Below, in pieces: positions 1-10,640 of a stretch of 64,000 nt of DNA. The notes under the pieces were generated by a model. The model worked only from the letters and a program-made list of their open reading frames with translations, had not been told where the DNA came from and did not search any database. Position numbers and translations under genes: made by a program. Source of the stretch: Cryptomeria japonica (taxonomy: Eukaryota > Streptophyta > Pinopsida > Cupressales > Cupressaceae); contig NC_081411.1 in the NCBI RefSeq assembly GCF_030272615.1, positions 38,260,140-38,324,139 on the forward strand, given 5' to 3'. Every line of letters starts with the position of its first letter. Positions within the stretch are counted from its first letter, which is position 1.

Positions 1-1078
1 AGGCTCCTCTACAATGGCCTATCTCAGTTTTTGATGACTTAGAGCCATTTTCAATTGGTAGCATTTTATCGCCTACTGCAAAAATTGTCAGTTGCATGCA
101 ATGCAAAGTTGCAAGATAGGGTAGAATTGATTTGGTTCGCCCTATGCACAAACCAATGTCATGAGCGCATGCAGGTGGGTAGGCTTACACTATGTATGCT
201 CCTCTCATGCATCCCAAAGCACTGAAACATTGAGAGCCATATCGTATCAGTGCGATCTCTAAAGTGCGTTGAGTCTAAACAATTGTCAAACATTGATGGA
301 CTATTTCTTCCAATCTAGGACACGTATGATCATTCCATTTGAACTTGTGGGGTCATGTGAGGCTCTTCTACAATAGACTATCTCGGTTTCTGATGAATCA
401 AAGCCATTTTCAATTAGTAGCATTTTTTCACCTGCTGCAAAAACCATTAGTTTCATGCAATGCAAAGTTGCAAGATAGGCTAGAATTGATTTGGTTCATC
501 GCGTGAACAAACTGAATTCATGAGCACTTTTGGTTGGGAAGTTTTGCACTAGGCATGCTCTTCTTGTGCATCCTAGAGCACCAGAATGTCGACAGTCATA
601 CCCTACCAATGCAATTTCTCGATTGCCCTGAGTCCAAAAAATTATCAAACTTTGACAGATTGGTTCTTCCAATCCAAGATAGATATGATTCATCTATTTG
701 AACCTGTGAGGTCACGTGAGGCTCCTCTATAATGGTCTATCTCAGTTTCTGATGAGTTAGAGCCATTTTTAATTGGTAGCAATTTTTTGCCTACTACAAA
801 AACTGTCAGTTGCATGCAATGCAAAGTTGAAAGATAGGGTTGAATTGATTCAGCTTGTATAGTGCATAAATCCATGTCATGAGCATATCTGCGTTGGCAG
901 GTTTACACTAGGTATTCTCCTCTTGTGAATCCCAAAGCACAGGAACATCGAGAGTCATTCCCTACCAGCATGATCTGTCCAAGTGCCCTAAGTCCAAAAA
1001 GTTGTCAAACTTTGACGAACTGTTTCTTCCAATCCATGACACATATGATCGATCTGTTTCAACCTATGGGGTTGTATG
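1..1078. repeat. 359-bp tandem repeat, three copies
   Basis: Three head-to-tail copies start at 1, 360 and 719, each opening with a variant of AGGCTCCTCTACAATGG. A fourth start (1079) is recognisable for only about a dozen bases. The copies differ by scattered substitutions, roughly 15-20 percent by eye, so the array is not recent. Each unit contains GTTGCATGCAATGCAAAG and no long ORF. The first copy begins at the window edge, so the array probably continues to the left. It could be a satellite or an LTR-internal repeat; the sequence alone does not decide. Confidence 0.9.
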
Positions 1079-1249
1079 AAGCTCCTCTATAGTAAAATTT
1101 GGTACAGACATTTCTTCAAACCAAAACTCATTCACCATAGTAGATGCATTCTCTGAGTTGAGAATTTTGTTTGTAACTCCATTTTGGTGTATGTAGTTAG
1201 TGAGGCTCCTTTTGTGATGAGTAGTGCGCTCTAGGATGTTGGCCTTCTT

Positions 1250-1520
1250 GCATGTGTAGGCCCCTATTGTAATATTTATTCATTTGGGCAGTGGATAGAT
1301 ATTGTGGATCACCAATCCCACTGTGGTTTTTCCTCATTGAGGTTTTCCACATATAAAATCCTGTTTTATGGTGTATGTTCTTGTGGTTGCATCATTTCTA
1401 TTTATTGTTATATTCTTTTATGGATACCGGTTACTCCAATACTTTGTTAATAAAGTTAAAATTGATCCCACCAATAGAACATCGATTCACTCCCCCTCTC
1501 AGTGTTCTTGGATTCCAACA
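1250..1520 (+). mobile_element. Copia LTR 3' end (fragment or solo LTR)
   Basis: The stretch has the wording seen in the complete Copia LTR ending at 52,307: a GTTTTTCC / GGTTTTCCACATATAAA block, then GATTCACTCCCCCTCTCAG, then a terminal CCAACA at 1515-1520. The primer site that should follow (TGGTATCAGAGC) is missing, so this is either a solo LTR or a truncated copy. The left boundary cannot be placed because the 359-bp repeats abut it. Confidence 0.55.
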
Positions 1521-1919
1521 ATTTTGTCCTTGGGTGTATTGTTTGATGACGATGATTGCAAATCTTCAAAAATTTTAGGGATGGATGCCATAGGAGAGTC
1601 AATTTTTTTATGAGGGGATGGTGGGTCATTACTATACATGGGTGCATGATTTTTATCTATCTCAAAAAGATCACTTAGGACTCTGTTTAAGAGATTAGTA
1701 AAAGAGCTACCTTTCTTTGGAGATGCATTTCAATCCTTGTGAGGTTTTTACCTAGCTGAGTTTTGATTTTGAACTTGTTTGAAGGTGATTTGGCTTTGGC
1801 TTTGGTATTGTTCTTTGATTTTTAATTTGCTATTGTTTGAATTGATTTGACATATTTGAAACTTGGCTTGGTATATGTTGCAACTTTTGTTTTTTGAATT
1901 TTTGGTTGTAGTTGTTCAT

Positions 1920-2660
1920 ACTGAGTTTTTTGTTAATACTTGATTGTTGGTTTGACCAATTGTTGACATTGTGTATTTGCTTGAGCATATTGTTGAAATT
2001 GTGCCATTGGTTGTTTCAGTTGGATATGTTGGACCATTGGTTAAGTTGGTTGGAAATGTTGGACTATTGGATGTATTGGTTTGATATGTTGAATCGTTGG
2101 TTGTATTAGTTGGACATGTTGGACCATTGGTGGTTTATTCATCATTGGTTGTTGGTTCAAAATTTGATTGAGTGAAGTTTGATCAAACAAAATTTGACTT
2201 GGGATTTGGTCGAATGAAGTTTGATTTGAGATTTGGTTGAAGTTTGTGCTTGTTGCTTGAAATTGTTTCATCATCTCTATTTGAGAGATGAGAGTTGGTA
2301 TATCTAATTGTTCGATGAGAGATTTTACATGAATGGGCTCAATATTTGGATTTGGACCTTGAAATTTTTTAAATAGTTTGGACATTTGGGATCTAATATT
2401 TTCATGGGTTTTTCACTTTTGGTTCCAAGATCTCTTTTTCTCGAGCTATTTTTTCCTCCAGTTGTCATATTTGGACACTTGTTTCATCATAAAAAGTTTG
2501 ACCGATATTGTCTTATTGTTGGGTTGGATAGAGTTGTGATTGTCTTGGATTAAAAAGTGATTGCATTGTGTTATTCATTGGTCCAATCATAGGTTGATAT
2601 GTCAAAATTTCATGCATCATAGGAACTTGAAACCTTGTTTCAATATTCATGTCACTATGC
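1920..2660 (-). pseudogene. Gypsy gag N-terminal remnant (Q/N-rich)
   Basis: Minus-strand translation gives a start MNIETRFQVPMMHEIL near 2660, a run rich in Q, N and P, a short charged helix (QLEEKIAREKEILEPK), and after a frameshift near 2385 a Q/N/T-rich tail built on a short repeat seen as TNGPTYPT and TNTTNDSTYQT. Several stops interrupt it. Low-complexity N-termini of this kind precede the capsid domain in Tat-like Gypsy gags, but no capsid domain or zinc knuckle is visible here, so the assignment rests on context. It could also be an unrelated low-complexity ORF. Confidence 0.35.
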
Positions 2661-2689
2661 AATATTTTTGGGATTTTGAATTTAAGGAT

Positions 2690-4490
2690 GATGTATGCAA
2701 CTAATGTAACTTAGGTGATTGACAATGCAACTAAATTTTTTTGGTCTTTTAGAATTTTGGGAATGACAATGATATGCAACTAAATGCAATCTTAGTAAAA
2801 GATAATGCAATCTAAGGTAAGAATGCAACCTATATTTTTGTTATTTTTCAATATTTGGACAAACTTTTAAAATGCAAACCTCAACACGCAACCTTGGGAA
2901 AAGGAAATGAAGTCAAGATCTTAATTGAAAAAAGGAAAAAGGAAAAAATGACAATAGGACAAATGATAATGTCTGACCTATATTATTTGATACTAAGCTA
3001 GGTTTGACAAAATGATGTTGACAAAAGGACAAATTTTTGGACAAGGTGAAGACTTCCTAACAACAACTTAGGGTATGATCTAAAGTTTTGATTTTTGAAG
3101 TTTCACAAAACCAATTTTGAGACTAAAAGAAAGGAGGCAATGACAATGAGAATACCTAAGAATATGATATGATCTAAAGATATGAGATGATATGACAAAA
3201 TCAAGGTAAGACAAGACTAGGGTTTATGACAATGCAATGATAAGGATATGTGAGGACCAATGACATGAAATGTGAAAAATGCAACCTAAGCCGAGACCTA
3301 ATTTTGGGATAATGATAATGCAATGAAGACTTAGGAAAATGACTCTAAACCTAAGTGCAAAGGAATTGTGACAATGCAATGGACTAAATATGAAAGGCAA
3401 TGTGAATGTCCTAAGACCTAGGTTTGAACTATGCAAAGTCTAACCCTAAGTGACATGTATTTTGAGACAAGGATTTCCAATTCTTTGACAAGACATGTTT
3501 GAATGTTGGATGAATACTTGGACAAGATTTTGGACTCTTTGTTTGAACTTTGTTTTCATTTGAAACTTGTGTTTGACTTGTTGAATGTTGTTTAAATTTT
3601 AAAAAAAAGGTTGTTTAGGACCACTTGTGACAATTATTTTTAATTCAACCTTTTACAAGCATAGAAGAAAAGACATTTGTTTGAATTTGACTCAAAATAA
3701 TCATACACCTTCAACAACAAATCCTATGGCTGATAAGGACAATAGTCATTGGATCAAACTTGGTTTTCCAACTACGCCTACTCAAAGAATATACTTAGAT
3801 GTTTGACCCCACTGGCTCAACCCTCAGCACTCACTTCTATAGGGAAACCAAGCATTAGTTCCCATGAAAAATATCCATGGCCAACTTTGTATCTCTACTA
3901 AGAGCCATAAAAGTGTCAGATGACATCAAAAGTTTAACCTCTTGTATCAATGACTAGAAGATTTTTGGTCTCTAAGCACAAAAGTTGTTAGGTCTCCAAG
4001 CACAAAGGCTTTTAGTTAGGGCATCCATTCAAGTGGGCATAGATCCATTGAATTTAATCATCACTATGCCATTTCGACGCCTATTTTTTACAACTTTTGT
4101 TACAAAACATAATTATTGAGAGTGGTTTGGAAGAGTTTGGCCTTAACTTGTCACCACTTTGGTATGTTCACTCTCACCAGTGCCTGTGCGAAGTTTCCGA
4201 CAAATCGGGAGGTAGACCCACTTTTAAGGGTAAAAACACACAAGAAAAATGAATTAGGACAAGTCAAATATGGTGTCCATTGACCTTTAGAAAGCAAAGT
4301 GTGCAACTACTCTAAAAATCGTAAACACTCAGTTTTGATGAAATTATTTGGCTCCATCTTGCAACAAACACATTAATAGTTTAAAGATTATGTCTTTGAC
4401 AAGCGAGAATAGATGAATGCCTCACAACGGAACCTGCACACCCACACAAAGCCATAAAGATTAGCCTTAAAGATAAAAAAAAACACATCA
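2690..4490 (-). other. Putative untranslated leader of the decayed Gypsy
   Basis: No coding signal on either strand. The left half is full of imperfect repeats of TGACAATGCAACTAA-like words. From 3700 to 4490 composition is more balanced, with CTCACCAGTGCC and GACAAATCGGGAGG patches. Position between the gag remnant and the LTR-like block suggests a leader; nothing else is seen. Confidence 0.3.
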
Positions 4491-4499
4491 AACACTCCC

Positions 4500-4920
4500 A
4501 CCTATTGACTAACTAACAAATTAATCTAAGTAACAAAGTAATCTAAGTAAAAAAAAAAAAAAAACTAATCTAACTTAAAATAGAAATTTTCTAAGTTAAG
4601 AACAAATTAATCTAGAAAACCAAATTTAATCTAAATTTAAACAATAAAATGAACTTTCTTAGCTAAAAATAAACTTTCCTAAATCAAAAAAATCTAATCT
4701 AAACTAAATAAAAAATTAAATAAAAAATTAATTTAAATTAAAACTAAATCTAATCTAAAGTACATTCAAATCTAAATTAATAGAAACTAAATCTAAATCT
4801 AAACTAACAAAAATAAAATCTAAATCTAAACTAATTTAAAACTAAAAAAACCAAACTAAAACTAATTCAAAATGACAAAAACAATCCAATTTACAAAAAA
4901 AAAAAAAAAAGCTAAAACAA
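4500..4920. repeat. Low-complexity AATCTAAA-rich tract
   Basis: A-rich sequence made of irregular copies of CTAAATCTAAA and AACTAAAA words plus A runs. Units vary in length, so this is a simple-sequence tract and not an ordered array. Confidence 0.8.
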
Positions 4921-5329
4921 TCTAATTTTAGATATATATTTTTTTTAAATCTTGCACTAAATTTTTTTCAAATCAGCACAAAAGGCATCTTTAAATCTGC
5001 ATAAAAGCCCTTTTTGGATCTGCACAAAAGTGATTTTATCACCAAAATGGCTTTAAGGTAGCACAAATGTATTGCATAGGAAGAGCATTTAAATCTGCGT
5101 TAAAACAATGTCAAAATCTGCCAATATGTGCTATATAAACCATTTTTAAGCAATGCAAATGTGGACAGAGGTATATACTATCTTTTATATAAAAAAAAAT
5201 CATGTTTTTCATACTAAATGGTAAAAAATGCATTTTCATTCATTGTGAATATATGCCAAAATATATAGAAGAAAGAAAAATGTTTAAAACAACATCAAAA
5301 TGTCTCAAAGGAAAATGATTGCATCGACG

Positions 5330-6806
5330 TTATGCTTATAGGGGACATGGTTGATAATGATATTTCTTCAAGAAACCAGCAAACAAACTTGCAAACACAC
5401 AAAAAAAAGAAAATTGGTTAGTTCACTAGAAAATATAGATAGGAAAATGGAATACATCAAAGCCCAAACTATGTAACCAAGAAACATAACAACCTATGGA
5501 AATTTATCCTAATAAATTCAATGAAAGAATGAAAGCAAAACACTAAAATAAATACGCAAACAATTGCAAGGTGTTTCCTTCATTGACCTCCATTGGCTTT
5601 ATTTCTCCTCCAAATAGAGGATTTGTGGATCTCACCTACAAGTACAAGAGCAAAGTATGATAGCAAGATCATTTTTGATAGTGCGAGGATACTAGAAGCG
5701 TGGTTGATTCTGATGAGAAATGCATCCAATTTATAGAAAAATTGGAGGACAACAATTAGCAAGAAATTGATATTAAATGCAATTGGATTGAAAAATGGGA
5801 AAAATCAGATTGGAGAGATGATAACAATTAGCAAGAAATCGATATTAGATGTAGTTGGATTCAAAAATGTGAAAAATTAGATTTAGAAAGAAATGCCATT
5901 GGACACTTTCCATGCAAGAGGATAAGACTAGCCATTAAATCTAATGTTAGGATAAGATGCCATATCCAAAATCACGACGAATAAAGAAACATGCTTCCAA
6001 ATTAAATCACAAAAATAGGAGCCACTTGAGAGAGATAATGAGTTGGAAATTAGGTGGAAATGATGAATTAGAAATTAGGAAATTATTAAATTAGGTGAAT
6101 TAATTAATAAGTTTCCATTCATTAATTAATTCACAAAAGAGGGAGAATTAATTAGCTAATTAAATAAATATTTAACTATGACAAGAAGACTTAGGATAAA
6201 TTTATAAATTATTTAACCTAGAGGGAAAATGACAAACATGATTAAATGATTAAATCATAGAACCCGAGGAGATGAATTTGAAATGCAAGGAAAATAATTA
6301 GGTCATGACAAAAGATAATTGATATAGGGTTGATTTGGTCATGATTTAATGATGAAAATTGGATAATTGATAAAATGTCAACATTGATTCATAAAGATCA
6401 ATGATAAATTCATCAAGATTGACAAGGATGAAATTGATAGACGTCAATTGATGAGGACAATGACTAATTGATCTAAATTGATAAGAGATTGATAAATTGA
6501 TGATTAATCAGGACAAAACCCTAATTTGACATTAAGAAGGCTTGGCGATGTCCAATTGACATGATAATATTAATAATGACCAAATATCACAATTGATAAT
6601 GATAATGTTGATAAGACCTAATTGAAAATGCGATAAATGCAGAAGAATGACAAAATGTTGACAAATAATAAAGATCAGTTGTGTGACATAGAAGAAATGT
6701 TAATAGTATGCGAAAACCTAAAATAATGCCACACATACATAGAAGAAATGTTAGTATGTAATTTTTTTTTGTTTGACACTGCAAGCATTGACGATTTTTA
6801 GATGCC
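5330..6806 (-). repeat. Putative Gypsy LTR
   Basis: AT-rich block with ATTAATTAATTC / AATTAAATAAATATTT palindromic words at 6080-6175 like those in the Gypsy-1 LTRs, and a TATAAAT candidate on the minus strand near 5735. The 6806 end is supported by the degenerate LTR start; the 5330 end is a guess. Only one copy is in the window, so LTR identity cannot be tested. Confidence 0.35.
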
Positions 6807-7423
6807 TATAGAGAGGTTTGAAAAGACAAATGGAATTTTTAGGAGAAATTAAGGATGATAGGCTTAAAGGCATCCTTGTTTTTCCTCATGACCTAGTTAT
6901 TAGGGAAGTTAGGAAGACTCTAGGGGAAGAGTATATCAATAATGAGGATAGGACAAGGGGTAACTTGGATATAGAAGCCATGTTTCTACTGGTGGTTATG
7001 CATTTCGAGCATGACAGAGAGGTGGTGAAAAAATTATGCCATAATATGTTCAAGAAGAACCTTTTGTGAGAATTGGATATGGTGGTAGTTAACGTGGGCA
7101 AATATCTTACCATGTCGAAATGAAAGCATTATGATAGGTTTATGTGAAAAAATAAACGAGTGTTGAAGTTCCCAATACTGGAGGTTGAAGATGAGGGCGA
7201 ATTTGTAGAAGGGAGGCTGGTCATGCAACACAACCTCAACTTTTTTATGTGGCTTCTGCACATTAAGCGACCAGTTTGTAAGAAATGGTTCGCCATCTAC
7301 TTGAAGGAGGAAGGAACTGAAGTTGAGTTAGGGGAAGAGGAGATTCCAAACACCTCCATGTTAACCCAAATTAAACCCTCAAATATTGAAGAAAGAGAGG
7401 AGGGCAAGCTTCAAAAGAAGTGA
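6807..7423 (+). pseudogene. Unrecognised protein, about 200 residues, broken by three stops
   Basis: One plus-strand frame runs from the LTR boundary to a TGA at 7421-7423 with three in-frame TGA codons (the first at 7067-7069, two more before 7160). The readable protein is charged and soluble-looking: it begins RGLKRQMEFLGEIKDDR, contains LDIEAMFLLVVMHFEHDR, VLKFPILEVEDEGEFVEGR and NFFMWLLHIKRPVCKKWF, and ends EEREEGKLQKK. The 5' part is cut off by the Gypsy LTR, so the original protein was longer. I recognise no domain. The consistent frame over 200 codons and the natural-looking composition argue for a former gene. It might be a host gene, a transposon ORF or an old viral insertion. Confidence 0.5.
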
Positions 7424-7861
7424 ATACTTGCTTCCTCAGAATTCTAGGAAATTAGTTAGGTCTTTTGTGCTCCCTCTTGATTAGTGGCTAGATATGTAGG
7501 TTTACTGTATGTAGGAATCTATATTGGAACTAATGGGTTGGATTTTCTTCATTTCTGGTGTTTAAAGGATGTTATATATAGGACATACTTGTTATATTAC
7601 CCCATAAGAAGTTGGACTACTGAAGTTAAAACTTACTATAGTATTTTTCTTTTTGTTCTGTGATTAGCTCAAGACATGTTACTATTTTACTAGATGATAT
7701 ATATAATATAGTTATACTAATCTAACCCGATCTCCTACAGAATAGCCTCTAGAGAAGGTAAGAAAATAATTAATGTTTGACAGAGAGGAGGATTAGATAT
7801 TCTCTTTGGATAACTTGCTTTGCTTACTTTTCTAGCTTCTATCTTCTGGTTTTATATGTAT
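7424..7861. other. No feature seen
   Basis: AT-rich sequence downstream of the broken ORF. Nothing coding is visible on either strand, and no repeat or LTR boundary is evident. Confidence 0.6.
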
Positions 7862-8023
7862 TTAATATATACATATATACATATATATACATATATATGT
7901 ATGTATATGTATATGTATATATACATATATATACATATATATATATACATATATATACATATAGATATATGGATATATACATATATATATATGTATATAT
8001 ATGTATATATGTATATATATGTA

Positions 8024-8057
<34 letters not shown>

Positions 8058-8286
8058 TGTATATGTATATACATGCATATACATACATATATATATACAT
8101 AAATATCTATATGTATATGTATATGTATATGTATATATATGTATATACATACATACATACATATGCATATATATGTATATGTATATATATGTATATGTAT
8201 ATATACATGTATATATACATGTATATACATATATATATATATATACATATATATATACATATATATATATATACATACATACATAT

Positions 8287-8326
<40 letters not shown>
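7862..8326. repeat. TATA/CATA microsatellite
   Basis: About 465 bp of TA dinucleotides interspersed with TACA, TATG and TGTATG variants, ending in about 35 bp of pure TA. It is stop-free in several frames on both strands only because TAC, ATA, TAT and ATG codons dominate; the resulting Tyr/Ile-repeat ORFs are artefacts. Confidence 0.97.
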
Positions 8327-9030
8327 CTCTATTTTTCAAAATATTTACATATACATTTCTAGTTCTATCCATTTCCTCTTTTAATACTACTTGTTGTACT
8401 TTCCTTTTTCAATGATATGCATATCTTTTCTTTACTATAGATTAGCAATACCGTTTTCTTTTGTTCAAGTTGCATGTTAAGGTCTTTTGATCTCTGACTT
8501 TTATGTAACTAGCCATCTCTACTTTGTAGATTAACAAAACTATTTCACTTCTTCCTCTCTTTTTTTCTCGGTCCTGCAGTGCTAACTATATTGTCGTTAG
8601 GAGATCTATGAAATTTTAGGTTTTTTTTCACTTTATTCTGTGTGTTTCATTCCATCATCTTTTGCTCATGGTAGAGATTGACTATGATGAAGATGTCAAG
8701 GAACTCTTTTGACTTGTTTCCAGTGCTAGGATAGATAGGAAATCACAAATCTTGCTTAGACGAGTGGTAGGGTTCGGTATTTCTTGATAGGCACTAACAT
8801 GTTTGTTATGGATTTATATTTCTAACCTATTCTCTAGATCCTCTTAAGCTTGGCTTCAACTGAAAATTGATTTATCATGGAGTGGTTTGCTAACCGTGTG
8901 ATGAGAACAATAGTTTGGAAGGCAAATCTGTACTTGCAGGTAGCTGGATTAAATCGGGCTTAGGATGTTATGGCACTATCTCAACGAAGTCATCTACACC
9001 TTGTTCTAAACAAGAACGATGTAATTAAAG
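8327..9030. other. No feature seen
   Basis: Moderately AT-rich, stops in all frames, no repeat pattern. It may be the diverged body of the LINE whose tail is proposed at 9031-9246, but no LINE motif could be read. Confidence 0.4.
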
Positions 9031-9246
9031 TGACTTCTCCAATGTATAGCTCCATATTGGCAATATGCCACTTTTGGTAATTGTTCTGTATAAATCTAGG
9101 AATAAATATCCTTAGGCAAGACCAGAGGTTTTCTTTGCCCAATTCTTTCCTACCGGTTCCCACACTAAATTGGGTTGTAAATTATGTAATTCTTCTTTTA
9201 ATTAATAAAATTATTCGGCCAATGGCTCATTATCTATAAAAAAATT
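9031..9246 (+). mobile_element. Possible LINE 3' tail
   Basis: The sequence runs GGGTTGTAAATTATG, CTTTTAATTAATAAAATTA, CGGCCAATGGCTC, ATTATCTATAAAAAAA. Plant LINE 3' ends commonly have this order: a TTAATAAAAT word, a CGGCC(A/T)TGGC word and a short ATCTATAAAA tail. No upstream RT is readable, so this rests on the tail alone. Confidence 0.4.
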
Positions 9247-9539
9247 AAAAATAATTATGCCACTTGTCAGTTATAATTTGTTTTCCACTAAAAAATATTT
9301 AATGAATCCCGACAACAAAAAATTTGGAAGGAAATCGTAATTTATGTTTATATTTTTAAGTTGAATTACGTTCATGGGACCAACTTCCTTCAATTTAAGA
9401 GCTTAAATTTTTAAGCAGAAATGCACTAAAAATTGAAGCCCCCTCCATGAGACCCCAGCCTTAATTTTAAAGAACTGCTGTTAGTATCATGACTAATAGT
9501 TTACATTTCCAATGCATGCAGTCAACATTAAATAAACTG

Positions 9540-9800
9540 CTGTTAAGAAATTCGCTCATGTTTCCTAAAGATCTGATTGCCGTTAAATAAATGTTTACTC
9601 ACAATCTCCCCATCTATTCTCCGTGTATCCCATCTGATATGTAATAGTTTTCTATTTATTATTTACCTCTATCTCAGTAGAGATTGATCGCATAAAATCC
9701 TCTATAAAGAGGCAATGTAATCTGTTTGATAGCATCAATAAAAATTCTATTTATGTTAGTATTTGTCTCGGTTTTAATTTTCTCTCTTCCCTTCAGATTG
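9540..9800 (+). promoter_or_regulatory. LTR-like promoter / polyadenylation block
   Basis: TATAAA in CCTCTATAAAGAGGC (about 9700) is followed by ATCAATAAAAATTC and a T/C-rich run ending CCCTTCA at about 9796, the order expected for the U3-R-U5 of a small Copia LTR. No matching second LTR, primer site or TSD was found, so it could equally be a host promoter fragment. Confidence 0.3.
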
Positions 9801-10640
9801 TCGATGGTTTCACCGTTTTGAAAGGCATCGAGCATCTCTTCAAACTAGCCACCTCAGGAATGAGGGTCGATTATGGTTCTTTTAGGCATTTTATTGAACA
9901 TTTCACGTGCTTACGCATCTATGAATGTTCATACACTTTACCCAAAGTTCCCATTTTTCTTTCTTTTAGAAAGTTTCTTTGTATTTTCAACAAATCCTTC
10001 GCACATTATGGAGCGGGCATTGTATCGAACACTTACCTCACTTTGTCTTTGGCTTCACATTTTTGCATGCATGCCTACCAAGGCATGGTAGGGAGGATGC
10101 GGGCAAAGGTTGTGGGACTTGGGTTTACACCTGCCGATTGCATTTGCTTGGAAGTCTTCGAATGCCTTTTCAAAAATCGATTATGTACATATCGTGCAAT
10201 CGTTGTAGCTTTCCACTAGGCTACACTCTTTTGAATAATTCTGCGAAGGAGTCCATGTGCTTTGTCTGTGCATCCACATTTTGCAAGCATGTCTATTAGA
10301 GCATCTCCAACTGTAATATCTAATTAAAGCCAGCCTTCTACATGCTTCAAAGGATGTCGATACGCTGCACAAGCAAGTAGGGCGTTGACATCCGCCAAGT
10401 GCTTTTGCTTGAGAGTGTCTAAAGTCCTTTCGAACAAACCTATTTATACTGAAATCTGCAGTCATCACATTACATTGAGACATTTTGTAAAGCGGTTTGC
10501 TTACATTTCCTTCGAGGGTACTTACAACTATAGCATTAGATAAAAATTCTATCCTCAATGCTTTGATGTAGTGTTTGCCGCTCTATACCAACATTGCATA
10601 CCATGAGATGACATCTTTAATGCTAAAGATCTGCAATCTT
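9790..10640 (-). pseudogene. PPR repeat protein pseudogene
   Basis: Minus-strand reading recovers several PPR landmarks in order: KDVISWYAMLV near 10,600; LADVNALLACAAYRH then DITVGDALIDMLAKCG around 10,270-10,400; QMQSAGVNPSPTTFARILP around 10,080-10,150; and EMFNKMPKRT near 9,880. ALIDMxAKCG, KDVxSWxAM and MxxAGVxPxxTTF are the signature strings of plant organellar-type PPR proteins, which bind and process chloroplast or mitochondrial RNA. The repeats lie in different frames with multiple stops, no start codon is convincing, and only about four repeats remain of the ten or more usual. A dead fragment. Longer plus-strand ORFs across this stretch are shadows. Confidence 0.8.

Larger units (their letters stand above)
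1521..6806 (-). mobile_element. Decayed Gypsy-type element, minus strand
   Basis: Reading the minus strand from 6806 leftward gives an LTR-like block, a long AT-rich leader and a Q/N-rich gag remnant. The right end (TTTTTAGATGCCTATA) is the reverse complement of a degenerate TATAGGCATCTAAAAA, resembling the TGTAGACACCTAAAA start of the Gypsy-1 LTR at 30,587. No protease or RT follows on the left; the remnant stops near the Copia LTR tail. Boundaries and lineage are inferred. Confidence 0.45.

Noticed and set aside
1-1078. CRISPR-like or IS-like repeats
   Set aside because: Contiguous 359-bp units without spacers in plant DNA; an ordinary tandem repeat.
1912-2109. Plus-strand 65-codon Leu/Trp-rich ORF
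   Set aside because: Antisense of the Q/N-rich gag remnant; the repeat-like composition comes from that strand.
4500-4920. Possible interstitial telomere repeats (TTTAGATT-like on the minus strand)
   Set aside because: Units are irregular and lack the GGG of the plant telomere repeat TTTAGGG.
7777-8384. Several 80-180-codon ORFs of Tyr, Ile, Met, Val on both strands
   Set aside because: Translations of a TA/CATA microsatellite; stop-free by composition only.
9818-10299. Plus-strand ORFs of 133 and 106 codons
   Set aside because: The opposite strand reads as PPR repeats; these are antisense shadows.
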